NCBI RefSeq assembly: GCF_029227915.1
Contig: NC_079878.1
Span: 17,358,001-17,422,000, forward strand
Length of the DNA stretch: 64,000 nucleotides
Source: Hydractinia symbiolongicarpus
Lineage: Eukaryota; Cnidaria; Hydrozoa; Anthoathecata; Hydractiniidae
Reading direction: 5' to 3'
Shown here: in pieces, positions 11,851 to 22,700 of the stretch
How the letters are laid out: every line of letters begins with the position of its first letter
Position numbering within the stretch: position 1 is the stretch's first letter
The notes under the pieces: model-generated
Database searches by the model: none
What the model was told of the DNA's origin: nothing
What the model saw: the letters and a program-made list of their open reading frames with translations, nothing else
Program-made: the position numbers and the translations under genes

Positions 11851-13049
11851 TTGAATTGAAACTTATTTAATAAAGTGTTGAAACGAATTGTTTTAATTTT
11901 TTTAATTTTTTTAAAAAACAATGTGAAATGATTTGAAAACAATTTTCAATGCAATAAAGTGATTTTGATATGAATTAAAACGAATTGTAAATGATTTTCA
12001 TCGATTTTTTTTGAAAAAAATCATTTTAATATTGTTACCCTAACGACCAAATGGGGGCAACCAAAAATTTCTCACCAGTATCCTTAGGTAAAATTGGGAT
12101 GAACGAAAATCCATTGTCCTCAAACAGCGAAGAAGAGAAAGAAAACTTCTCATGATAAAATGCTAAAAATAGCCAAAAAACCCAATTTATTCGCATTTTT
12201 ATTTCCACATGAAAAATCTAATAAATCGGAATAACGTGTCAAAACTTTCTAAAATAATTCCTCTTTATGAATATATAAAGTTATGTTGTACACAAGTTTC
12301 AAATTCCAAGCATATATAATCTATATAAGGACAAATTTTTTCTATCTATGTAGAGGGTGCAGCTCTTAAAATAAATATTTGATCACTGCTGGTCATACTG
12401 ACCGTCGGAGATCCAAAATGGCTGGTTAAATTGAATTTTTCGGTGGTCAAAAATATATTCCTTGCGAAACAGTTTTAATCACGAAATTGGATATTTATTC
12501 CACTTTGATGTTTTAGATTATTCTTATGCCTCCCTGATGAAATACAAGTCCCATTGACCTACCTTCACGTTGGTGTACTTCGTCAAGTGAATACATAATG
12601 AACGATAATTAGTTGCACATGTTAGTGTTGCATTCGGCACTGCCGACGTAAAACACGAAGATACCACAGTTGCGTCGGCAAAAAAATTGCTGGCGTTATT
12701 TTGTTGTGAAATGTCAATGAATGCCACGATCAAAAACGGTCGGTGTTTTTATGAAGAACGTAAGGTATAGAGAACATTAAAGTCGGCCCCTTTCCTTCAT
12801 GCTGACACTCTTATGCTTGGCTGGTGCATTACACTGAGACTCGAACAAAAGACGGAAGACCATTTGGAACCATGCCACAAGTCAGTGCGCACCCCTGCAA
12901 GTTAAATATAACCAGAACATGGGAGAGGTTAGGTGTCCTGTACCTTAATACAGCTTTCGGACGAATATTCTCGTAATGTAATACCAAAAAAAAAACATGT
13001 TGAATAAAGTTTAAAAAAATCTTTTTAAAAGGGGAAAGAGAAATCAAAT
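11851..13049. other. Non-coding stretch between inverted repeat arms
   Basis: It contains a second stretch at 12540-12580 that resembles the start of the 10980 repeat (ACAAGTCCCATTGAC). A CTGGTCATACTGACCGTCGG motif near 12386 may pair with GGTCAGTCTGACCG near 13663. No gene was found. Confidence 0.35.
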
Positions 13050-13320
13050 ATGTTTAGTAATAATAATCGAAAAAAAAATGTATATCATATTAAAAAGAAG
13101 TCCAGAAGTTCTGTCTCCCACACGACACAGCAGGCAATAAGTCAGCCCTGCCCTTGGCTTTGTGAGAAGAGATGTTCTGCGAAGACTCTTCTGTACAGTT
13201 TTGCTTCATGTTAAGCTGTGCCCGTGACAAGCATTTTCGAAGCATGCCACTGGCGACTTCTGCAATATACAACCCAATGAATTCATCTCGAAACATAAAA
13301 AGCCAGAAACATTCGAAAAG
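13050..13320 (-). repeat. Right arm of the inverted repeat pair
   Basis: This is the reverse complement counterpart of 10980-11325. The best preserved part includes AATGCTTGTCAC.GGCACAG and the AATAATCG run near 13060. Confidence 0.65.
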
Positions 13321-13744
13321 AACAACAGGTGTTATTACGCAATGTAACGTATTAAATTTCTAAAAATAATTCATTTTTAAATGCGCATGTTTTTCATTCA
13401 AATTCCGAACTTTAACTCATTTTTTTCTTTGATTTTTAGTATAGTAAATAATTACTTTATACAAACATTACAGACATTCCAGGTGCGCATTATTGAAGTG
13501 ACTAAAGTGTTTTTGGTGCGTGATTGAAAATGCTGCTCCATTGTCTATATGAAAAAATGTGTATGAATCAATAGTAAATAAATGTGAAGCGAGATATTTA
13601 GATTATTATCTATTCTGAATAGTAGATAAATATTTTTTTGCGAAGCAAGGAATCGATCGCCGGTCAGTCTGACCGCTCGTAACGTGATCCTGACGGTCAA
13701 TTAACAAAATTCTGCGGTCAGTGACCGTTGATCCGCCGTCATTT

Positions 13745-15180
13745 AAGCGCTGGGGTGGCACTCAAGGGTTGAAATTTGTTGATATTAGCAGCAAAAATCT
13801 GAAATTCATAAGGCAGAACCACATTTTTTAAAAATTTACCAGGGTTACCAACATTGTTCCTTAACATTGTTCCTCATATTGGCTATCAGTAAAAGCGACA
13901 CAACTGAACTTCGCACTTCTGCAAAGAAAATACAGTTGTTTAGCATTTCTTTATTTTGTAGAATAAGTTCCTGTGAATATTCAAAAATTAATTGAGTTGC
14001 ACCAGGTTGATCGATTAGTGCAAGTAAACCGTGTTGCAGATTAAGGTGGACACAAAATTACTTTCTCAGAACTTTGCATTTATATATACGGCTTAAAATT
14101 TAGATTGAATATTTGGCACTGTGCTTTAGAAGCACATTCCCACTTTCTCTGCGCTGGATAAAGTATTTGGTTCTGAACCTAGGACACATTTTATCTCTCT
14201 GTCTATTTTAATCCTGAAAATCACTTTTAATGTTTTCTGTACAGGTTAAGAACAGTTTCAGCGTCTCTGAATGGTTAAATTCAGGAACTCAGGAACTATG
14301 ATAGTTCTGAAAAAATTATTTGGCTTCATTTCATCAAACTGGTCTAAAAATATATAATATCAAGTTTCAAATCATTATTTCAATTAATCTCTGAAGTTTA
14401 CCTGGAATTTTTTTAATTTTTAATAATGCTAAAATAAAACTAATAAAGATTTTACTGATGTTCTTTTATAAAGAAATCTTCCAAATTACCCATATGGAGT
14501 AACTTGATAAACAATGAAATTTCCCACAAGTGTTCCTTATTGACACAAATTGGTAGCCTTGTGATGGAGCATTCGCTTCCAGTTCGGGAAGTCTTAGATT
14601 TAAACCCCCAGCTGAGTCATGCCGGAGACTGTAAAAGTGCGAATCTATTCTTACTACTTAGCGTTCAGCATGAGAATAGGATTGATATCTTAGGCGGTTG
14701 TCTTGTTAAACGATTGCTGGGCTTGCACGGCTTTCGGGAGCTTTAAATGCACTAGGACCCACTTCGCAGGACTCTCGTTGATAGCAGTACCAATAGGAAC
14801 TGAAGGTCATCCTGGGTAAATAATTTCAATAATAATAATTCAATAATATAAGGCCAAAAACTGTAATGTAATTTCCTCTTAATAAGTTTTGCTTTCGACC
14901 TAGCTAAAATCTCAGCCTTGTCCTTTCATACTTAGACTAGCTAGCTATGGTGAAAAAATTTAATTTTCCAATTTGTCCCTTTTTACTTAGTTTTAACTAA
15001 CAAATGCTACTTTAATCATAAATGTAGTTATAGGGTAGCTAAGCTACCTATACAACAACACCAAACAACGTGGAGGTTGTTTCTTTTGTAAACATTTCCA
15101 GTGGTATTTCTGTTCAAGTACCAAATTTATGTGTACATTCCTTGTGCATGTGAGTGTAATCAAAGTGCCCTGTACAATAA
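13745..15180 (+). repeat. Long dispersed repeat, copy A
   Basis: Positions 14029-15175 match the reverse complement of 23885-24992, and 13745-14050 match the reverse complement of two blocks within 31380-32360. Shared landmarks include GCACTGTGCTTTAGAAGCAC / AGCACAGTGC, CTCAGCCTTGTCCTTTCAT and AAAGTGCCCTGTAC. There is no coding frame. Copy A carries a SINE at about 14545-14845 that copy B lacks. Confidence 0.75.
14545..14845 (+). mobile_element. tRNA-derived SINE (candidate) inside repeat copy A
   Basis: Comparison with copy B shows an insertion of about 300 bp here. It starts with a degenerate pol III promoter-like head (TGGTAGCCTTGTGATGG, then AGATTTAAACCCC at B-box distance). It ends in AATAATAATAATTCAATAATA. 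Inserted length, head and simple-repeat tail fit a SINE. Confidence 0.5.
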
Positions 15181-16241
15181 TCCAAATCCATTGTTAAATT
15201 CTTTTTTTGAGAACACAATCCTGGAGAATATATCTTTCTTTTGTCTAAGTCTAAGTGTTATTCTAATCTATTTATATCTTTGCAATCACATTGAGTATTT
15301 TAAAACGACTTGCTTCTGATAATAGAGCAGTGTGACAGGTATTATTGGCATGTATTTCACAGCATAGTACCCAGGATTTCATTCATTAAGTGGTGCTAAA
15401 ATATTTAAAAAGAATGGTATCTGCAATTAAATGTTGAAAACACAATCCTTTTTTTCTTCACTTTTTTATGTTCCTACTTTTTTTTAACAATGGTACATCA
15501 TTCTAAACATCGTTGTTACAGATGATTCGTAATAAATCTATGTTGTTTATTTTTACGCCAAAAAATCTTTACTTTTTTAAAATAACTATGCAGTTAAGCC
15601 AAGAGATCTTTACTTCCTGAAGATAACTATGCATATCATATACAGAGATTATAAAACAATCTCTATAATACGAACCATTTTTTAATGTTCTGAAAATAAA
15701 CTTAAAGAAACACAAATCAAAAGAATTAGCATGTTCACATATATTTTTATTGACACAATGAATAAGCAAGAAATAGAGAATTCTGGTTTATGAAAGTAAG
15801 TCATCAGACCAAATTAAAAAAAAAAAAATTTCTCTCCACAAATTCCACAGCTGCTAAAAAGCACATGTCATTCTTTATGCTACAAAATGCTACAAAAAGA
15901 TGTTTACTCACATTCAACACATTACGATACATTGGGACTGGCCATCAGGGACACATGGTGGGCTTAACGTGATAGATATAGCGTATCGATTGTGTTATGC
16001 ATGATACGCGATTCATGATGATTAAGAAACCTTTTTACAGTATATACTGTAATGTCAGGGTGTAATCCAGCGTTTTCAGTAGCCATTATTAAGCACCTAT
16101 TTTCGAATTAGGATTTATCCTAAATTTTCCGATTCGTCAGAGAAACTAACTATATATATTTACTCCAAAATTTGGGACTTATAACCCACTAGTCTAACGC
16201 CAGACACTTTCTTGTGAGAGGCCATTAATATATTTGTTAAA
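15181..16241. other. Non-coding stretch
   Basis: AT-rich sequence. A block near 15260 (CTAATCTATTTATATCTTTG) recurs inverted within the hAT-like element at 30470-30505. No gene was found. Confidence 0.35.
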
Positions 16242-19200
16242 CAAGGTAGATAACACTAGGTTGAGGATGGCTAGTGTAAATGTTGGTACTCTGAGAGGTA
16301 GAGCAGGTGAAGTAGTTGAAATGTTAGAACGTAGATCTGTTGATATGTGTTGTGTTCAGGAAGTTAGGTGGAGAGGAGCTTCAGTGAGATTTGTGGAAGG
16401 TAGGAGGGCAAGGTATAAGCTTTTTTGGATTGGTAATAGTGATGGATATGGAGGAGTTGGCATATTCGTTGCAGAGAAGTGGGTAGAAAAAGTAATAGAT
16501 GTTATGCGTGTTAATAGTCGTATTATAGTGATAAAGTTTTTGATAGGTAATAGGATTATCACTTTTCTGTCAGTTTATGCTCCACAGTGTGGACTCAGTG
16601 AGGAAGATAAAGATAAGTTTTATGATGAGTTAATAGCAGTCACATCAAAGGTTGGAGACACTGAACTTGTCATGGTGGGCGGCGACTTTAATGGTCATGT
16701 TGGGAAGTCATCTGAAGGTTATAGAGGTGTGCATGGAGGCTATGGATTTGGAAGCAGAAATAAGGAAGGGGAGAGATTGCTTGAGTTTGGAATGGCAACG
16801 GACATGGTGGTTTGCAACACATCATTCAGTAAGAGACAGAGTAGGCTGATAACATATGAGTCAGGTGGTTGTAAGACACAGATAGATTACTTTTTGGTTA
16901 GAAAGTCAGACAAGAAAGTGGTGAAGGACGTGAAAGTTATATCGGGGGAAGAGTGTGTTTCCCAGCATAGGTTGCTGGTTTGTGATATTATCTTGAAGAG
17001 TGTCAGAGAAGCCAAGGGAAAGTACAGGCCCCGTCGAAAAGTCTGGAAGCTGAAGGAAGAGATTGTAGCAAGACAATTTAGTGCAAAAGTTCAGCAGTTA
17101 GCCTACAATAGTCAATGTGATAGTGACAATGTTGAAAGTACTTGGACTACTTTGAAGAATTGTCTTCTAGAAGCTTCTGATGATACCTGTGGGTGGACGA
17201 AAGGACCAGCTAGACATAGACAGACCTGGTGGTGGAATAATGAGGTTGACCAGTGTATAAAGGAAAAGAGGAAACTTTGGAAAGAGTGGAAGTCAGGTGG
17301 TAGTAAAAATATTTACTTAGAAGCTAAGCGTCGGGCTCGTACAGCAGTGTATAAGGCAAAATCAGAAGCAGAGAGAAACAGATTTGCAGATGTGTTAAGA
17401 AGGGAAGACCAGCGCAATGAGGTATTCAAGATAGCAAAGCAAATGAAGAAGACTAATCAAGATATTGTAGGTGAGAAGTGTGTACGTAATGATGAGAGTA
17501 TTTTAGCTAGCACAGAGGAGGAGAGAAGGGTAGCTTGGAAGAATCATTATCAGAGGTTGCTTAACACTGAGTTTGATTGGGACGAGGATAATTTGTCTGA
17601 TGATGATGTCGTAGAAGGGCCAGCCATGCAGATCAAGACAGAATGGGTAGTGGAGGCTATTAGGAAAATGAAGATTGGCAAGGCTGCAGGAGTATCAGGT
17701 ATTGTAGCAGAGATGGTAAAAGCATCTGGATATATTGGAGTTGAGCTTATTACAAGTCTTGCTAACCAGATTATAAAGGATGGTGCTATTCCGAGTGAGT
17801 GGCAGTCGAGTGTAATAGTGAATTGTTTCAAGGGCAAGGGTGATGCATTAGAAAGGGGTAACTATAGAGGTTTGAAGTTGGTTGATCAAGTAATGAAAGT
17901 TATTGAAAGAGTGATTGATAAGTTACTTAGAGAAAGAATTGATATAGATAAGATGCAATTTGGTTTTGTTCCAGGGCGTGGCACTACAGATGCAATATTT
18001 TTACTCAGACAGCTTCAGGAAAAGTATTTAGGAAAGAGAAAGAATCTCTATTTTGCCTTTGTAGATTTAGAGAAAGCTTTTGATAGAGTGCCACGTAAAG
18101 TTATTTGGTGGGCTATGAGAAAATTAGGTGTGGATGAGTGGCTAGTTACGATGGTTCAGTCTATGTACAGCAATGCTAGAAGTCGTGTCAGGATTAACGA
18201 TTGACTTAGTGATGAATTTAGTGTAAATGTTGGTGTACATCAGGGTTCTGTACTTAGTCCTTTGTTGTTTATTCTAGTCTTAGAAGCGCTGTCGATGGAG
18301 TTCAGAACAGGTTGCCCATGGGAGTTATTGTATGCAGATGATTTGGTTCTCATAGCAGAGTCGATGGAAGAATTAGTTGAAAAGTTTGAGAAGTGGAAGA
18401 AAGGACTAGAAGAGAAAGGGCTGAAGGTAAACACAGCAAAGTCTAAAGTCATGATAAGTAGCATTGCAGCCAAGTGTGACCTTGTAGTTGGAAAGTGGCC
18501 TTGTGGAGTTTGCAGGAAAGGGGTTGGTAGTAACTCAATTTTTTGTCAGACTTGCAAGCATTGGGTACATAAGAAGTGCAGTAGTATTAGTGGAAGGTTA
18601 AGGGCTGGCATACAGTTTGTATGCAAGCGTTGCAAAGGTGAGATTATAGAGAATGAAGTATTTCCAGCTTTAATGATGTACAACAGTGGCTCGTTAGAGA
18701 TAGTTAAGAACTTCTGTTACTTAGGTGATATGTTGGGCAGTGAAGGGGGTGTTGGAAGAAGTGTTACTTGCAGGATAGGTTCTGCTTGGAAAAAGTTTAG
18801 AGAGTTACTTCCTTTATTGACTAGCAGAGTCCTGTCAATTGAGGTAAAAGGTAGGTTGTATGAGGCCTGTGTAAGAAGTGTTATGTTGTACGGTAGTGAG
18901 ACATGGGCAGTGAAGCAGGAAGATCTTGACCGTTTAGAAAGGAATGATATGAGAATGGTTAGGTGGATGTGTAATGCCAGTCTGAGAGACAGAAAGAGTT
19001 CAGATGAGCTAAGAAGCAGGCTAAGTCTCTGTAGAATTAAAGATGTTGTCCAGATAAGAAGATTGAATTGGCTGGGGCACTTGGAAAGAATGGAGGAGGA
19101 TAATTGGGTAAGAAAGTGTAGAGACTTGATAGTTCCTGGGGCAAAGCCCAGAGGTAGACCGAGAAAGACTTGGCAGGAGGTTATAAGGACAGACTTGATA

Positions 19201-19330
19201 GAGAGGAAGTTGAGTTTAGATCTAACACAGTCTAGATCAGATTGGAAGAGGGTCATTAATATACCCCGTCCAACCCATGCTAGCATGGAAAACGGACGTT
19301 AAGCCGAGAATGATGATGATGATGATGATG
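16242..19330 (+). mobile_element. RTE-like LINE, copy 2 (nearly full)
   Basis: Homology to copy 1 begins at about 16242, just before the conserved start, so a short 5' leader is missing. The element ends with a palindrome CCATGCTAGCATGG, the word GTTAAGCCGAG and a run of seven ATG units. Short-tandem tails rather than poly(A) are typical of RTE elements. It shares most bases with copy 3 at 50.1-52.2 kb, so activity was fairly recent. Confidence 0.9.
16267..19302 (+). pseudogene. RTE-like endonuclease-reverse transcriptase with PHD-like finger
   Basis: A single reading frame of about 1010 codons is broken by one TGA at 18202-18204, where copy 3 has TCA. Domains in order: EEP endonuclease (about residues 1-230; QEVRW, GGDFNGHVG, QIDYFLV); a basic linker; reverse transcriptase with NYRGLKL, QFGFVPGRGTTDA, FVDLEKAFDRVP, then after the stop GVHQGSVLSP and the catalytic LLYADD; a Cys/His cluster (CGVC, CQTC, HKKC, CKRC) with C4HC3 PHD-type spacing at about 18510-18620; and a C-terminal thumb-like region (CVRSVMLYGSETW, RLNWLGHLERM). 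The start chosen is the ATG at 16267, matching the conserved MASVNVG. Apart from the stop the gene looks intact, and rare readthrough cannot be excluded. Confidence 0.9.
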
Positions 19331-19361
19331 AAGGAATATTACTTCTTAACAACTTTAAAGG

Positions 19362-19680
19362 GAACCCGAGGTATAAAATTGATGTTGGACTTATATTATA
19401 GAGCTTAAAAAGTTAGCTAACAAGTCTTTTTAAATTTTTTAAAAAGCTCTTTTCGTTCTCAAGATATTCACATTTAAAGAATTTCAGATTTAATTATGCT
19501 GCATGAATTATGATGTCATATTTCAGTAATAGCAAATTTGGACATTTTCTATCATCAGTAATTCTAGACCTGTTAAGGGGTGTGCATTCAAACTTTATCA
19601 ATGCATAGATATTATAAAGGTTAATTGATCAGCATAAATTTTTTTGCCAAAATGACACTCGCTTGCTCGTCCCAGACCAC
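19362..19680 (+). repeat. Dispersed repeat, copy 2 of 2
   Basis: This is a direct-orientation partner of 11524-11850 and begins about 30 bp after the ATG tail of LINE copy 2. Confidence 0.7.
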
Positions 19681-19695
19681 TTATTTTTTTGCTGA

Positions 19696-19826
19696 CAACT
19701 CAATAACTCGGGATCTGCAACTTGGTTAGCAATCAAATTTTGTCGGTAAGCTTGTATAAGCCCTGTATTTTTACTCACAAAATTTGATTGCAAACCGACA
19801 CGCAGATCCCAAGTTATGAGCTTTAA
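19696..19826. repeat. Imperfect 46-bp hairpin
   Basis: The arm AACTCGGGATCTGCAACTTG continuing to GCAATCAAATTTTGT is inverted as ACAAAATTTGATTGCAAACC continuing to CAGATCCCAAGTTATGAG. The loop is about 40 bp. It may be a small foldback element. Confidence 0.6.
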
Positions 19827-19929
19827 GTTTCATGTATCTTGTACAATCATCAGGTTACAATTAAAACAAAACTTTAGAAAATTGTTAAAAACATCTAGTT
19901 TTTTACCGCAGGAAATAGAAATATGTTAA

Positions 19930-20271
19930 CTTTTTAATATTTTCCATTATAAACTTGTTTCTATGTCAGCATTTTGATAAAAGCTCAGTTCGTTTATTCA
20001 AGAGTCTCTTGTGTTCAGATCTAATTATAAGGGTTTTCTCTGACAGGCGGAACAGGACAAGATCACATCTCAGTGTTCCGCATTTGTATGGAAATGCTCT
20101 TGCAGCGATATTCCATGGCAGTTGATATGGTTTGAACATATCTTTCAGTCTCCATATCAGTTTCGATAATTCCATTTCGTTACTGATTGTGCAAATTGAA
20201 TTGCTTTGTTTAACAGCTTTTCTGATATAGACGGGTAAAATTTGGCTATAGCAAACTTGATAAGTCAACAT
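19930..20271 (-). pseudogene. Relic of a retroelement C-terminal Cys-rich domain
   Basis: The minus-strand frame has LSKLIWRLKD, a W, FPYKCGTLRCDL and then LLNKRTELLSKC. The order Leu-Ser..Ile-Trp..Leu-Lys, then Cys pairs, then Leu-Leu-Asn-Lys-Arg..Glu-Leu..Ser-Lys-Cys resembles a C-terminal domain I associate with GIY-YIG-containing retroelement proteins repeated in cnidarian genomes. One of the usual Cys positions after RCDL appears changed. No polymerase part is attached and nothing upstream is open. The family assignment is from memory and uncertain. Confidence 0.3.
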
Positions 20272-21223
20272 TTCAGCCTATTTTCAATATTAATAAACCA
20301 GTCAATGACAGAAGATGTGTTACGCCATTGGTTGCTTTTAATACCTTTTTGTTGATTGCTTCTAAATAATGCGTTGATACAGCACGGATTTAGCTTTTTT
20401 ATCAATAACAATCTATACTAACTAACTTCCTGGAGGTTTCACTTGATTTGAATTCCAGAAAATATTTTCTATACCACAAACCAAATAGTAAGACGTATGT
20501 TAATGTGGAGTCTAATCACCCACGGACCATTCTCAAACAACTTCCTGTTATAGTGTAAAAGTGCATATATGTGAGGAGGCTAATAGTGCAACATTTGTTT
20601 AAGAAGATGCCGCTACAACAGTTACACTATAAAAGATAAGCGGAAGAAAACGTTAGAGTGCACAAGTTCTTTGAGAGCCTAATTAAAGGGACCAAAGCAT
20701 TCTGCAAATATAAAGAAAAGAGTAGTTTGTCTGTCCTATCGTTAGCAATAAAATAACAGTGGAAAAGAATAAAGATAAAAAAAATGAAAGTTGAAGAAAA
20801 TGTCACTACACTTGATAAAAATAAATAATAACACAACATAACACAACAAACAAATGCTACTCCTCAAAGCTATTTATACCCACAGGAATAAAACTTTTAC
20901 AACTGATGAAGCTTTGTTAGCCGATATATATTTTGAACAACTGCAGAGGCAACGAGTAAAAATGTTTATTTTAATAAAATAAATCTTAAATTTTTGTTCG
21001 CCTACAACAGACTTCACCAGAAAATGATATCCATACAAGATTTGTTAAAAATCTGTTAAAATGTTTTAAAATGAAGTAACATTAGACTCAATAAAATGCT
21101 ATAAGTGCTATACAATTGCTAAAACAAGTAAGAAGGAGAGTAAAAACGTAATACTGAAAAATTATAAAAGAGGAGAGTGATTAAATAGTTTTATACCAAA
21201 CGTCACCAATCATTTATTAAATG
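20272..21223. other. Non-coding stretch
   Basis: No gene was found. AACTGATGAAGCTTTGTTAG near 20900 could be untranslated sequence of the relic above. Confidence 0.3.
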
Positions 21224-21300
21224 TAGCTGGTTCAAATCCTGCTCGGTCCAAGTTTACACTTTTGTCGATAGAGATCACCTCCACTTCTGAATAATATATA
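21224..21300 (+). repeat. SINE fragment, 5' truncated
   Basis: It begins inside the T arm (GCTGGTTCAAATCCTGCTCG, then GTCCAAGTTT) and continues through GATAGAGATCACCTCCACTT, matching the complete copy 130 bp downstream. Confidence 0.65.
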
Positions 21301-21351
21301 CATATACATACACACAGAGAGAAAAGGCAATTGCAAACTCGTCTCACTATC

Positions 21352-21475
21352 GGATCGATAGCTCAGTTGGCAGAGCAGTGGGGCGCTAACCCCATGGTCG
21401 CTGGTTCAAATCCCGCTCGGTCCAAGTTTTTACTTTCGCCGATAGAGATCACCTCCACTTCTGAAGATTACACAT
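21352..21475 (+). mobile_element. tRNA-derived SINE with 73-nt tRNA-like head
   Basis: Positions 21352-21424 have tRNA length and layout: acceptor halves GGATCGA/TCGGTCC, A box TAGCTCAGTTGG, D stem GCTC/GAGC and B box GGTTCAAATCC. The anticodon stem has two mismatches, position 33 is not T, and the T stem has one mismatch, so it is not a good tRNA. The body (GCCGATAGAGATCACCTCCA) is shared with the truncated neighbour, which marks a SINE family. Confidence 0.7.
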
Positions 21476-22082
21476 ACACAAGACAGAAATTGGAGAGGTT
21501 TTATTTTGAACAACATATGAAGTCCAGTGCGTCTCCTTGCCCAAACAACCACATAAGCATAAAATTTTGAAGAGGGGTCCAATCGTTAGAACTATGTTGA
21601 CCAAGATAATCGTGCACTGCTGGAAAAAAAAATATTACCTGCAACCTGGAAAAACAGGGTAACTGTACTGGCTTATAAGAAAGGCAAGGATACTAACCCA
21701 CAGAACTTCTGCCAATTCTGTCATGAGCAAAGTTTACACAAGTATAATGAAAAATTTTATATATAAGTATCTAATGTGACAATAACTTCACCGACCATAC
21801 AGTTTAACATCGCGCTTCGCGTATCGCAAAGGTATTCTCAATCCACGATAGACATTTTTTACTTTCAAATTGTATCGAGAGGGCTTCGCGATGCACCTGT
21901 CTCAATATCATTCTCGAAGCTATCGAGGTCATTAACATTTTCTTATAATAGAACTATTTTAAAAATAAGAGTGTATTCAACAATGATCGCGGATGTTTAA
22001 ATATAATTATACTTCCTTTGTGTTATATTTTTTTAACTTATGCATAACAATCTAGGATATACAGCTTGGGATAATCTTTCTT
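21476..22082. other. Non-coding stretch
   Basis: No gene was recognised. Short frames here lack domain features. Confidence 0.3.
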
Positions 22083-22290
22083 TTTTAGATTGCATTTTAA
22101 CAATTTAAGAATGAAAAACGGCGATAGAAAAGTTTTTTCAGATCGCATTTTAAAAGTTTAAGAACGAAAAGCGGTAATAGAAATGCTTGTTTAGATAGCA
22201 TTTTAAAAATTTAAGAACAAAGAACGGCGATAAAAAGCTTTGTTAGATCACATTTTAAAAGTTTAAGAACGAAAAGCAGCAATTGAAAAA
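22083..22290 (+). repeat. 53-bp tandem repeat, about four units
   Basis: The unit core GAT.GCATTTTAAAAGTTTA and AAGAACGAAAAGCGGCGATA recurs with GAT at 22088, 22141, 22194 and 22246, giving periods of 53, 53 and 52 bp. Confidence 0.8.
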
Positions 22291-22433
22291 AAAATATCTA
22301 AGGCGATCGCACACCTAAAAAATAAATATTGAGTTCTCAAAATCAACCTATAAAATCCATTTTGTAGCGTAAGATGGCAGCCCTCAAAATAATTTTTGGA
22401 GACTCGTCCGTATTGATCGGACACTTTTACATC

Positions 22434-22700
22434 TCAGAAATTATTGAATAGTCCTGGTCCTTTTAATCCACGAGCAAGCCTATTCATAGCCAACCTGACC
22501 ATCCTAGCTGATTCACCGACTCCTGACTTAGTTAAGAGAACTACGTAGGATAAATCTCTTTTGCCTGGCCCCTTCGCCGTTGGTAACCAGGTCTTACCAA
22601 GAAATGCAGCCATGCGGTTCTTAACTAATGCGGAGGTGAACGCCCACAGAGCACGGATGAAGCAAGTCTGCAAAACTGCACTTACAGGCGGAATAGACAT
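22434..22700 (-). CDS. Unrecognised 88-codon frame of higher GC content
   Basis: The frame runs from ATG at 22700 to TGA at 22434 and is visibly GC-richer than its surroundings. The product would be basic, with two moderately hydrophobic stretches (about residues 5-24 and 53-60), and ends in a Gly-Pro-Gly-Leu-Phe segment. The opposite strand is also open over most of the same region apart from one TAG, so the coding strand is not certain. I do not recognise the protein. It could be a fragment of an acquired or decayed gene. Confidence 0.22.
   Translation of the reverse strand: MSIPPVSAVLQTCFIRALWAFTSALVKNRMAAFLGKTWLPTAKGPGKRDLSYVVLLTKSGVGESARMVRLAMNRLARGLKGPGLFNNF

Noticed and set aside
12380-13745. 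MITE bounded by CTGGTCATACTGACCG and GGTCAGTCTGACCG
   Set aside because: The inverted match is short and imperfect, no target duplication was found, and the interior includes a repeat arm with its own borders.
18717-19286. 189-codon frame on the minus strand over LINE copy 2
   Set aside because: It is antisense to the conserved LINE C-terminus and appears because of its codon bias.
21352-21424. Functional tRNA gene
   Set aside because: The anticodon stem has mismatches, position 33 is not T, and the body downstream is repeated next door. A SINE head explains it better.
22083-22290. CRISPR-like array
   Set aside because: The units are contiguous 53-bp tandem repeats with no unique spacers, in a eukaryotic setting.
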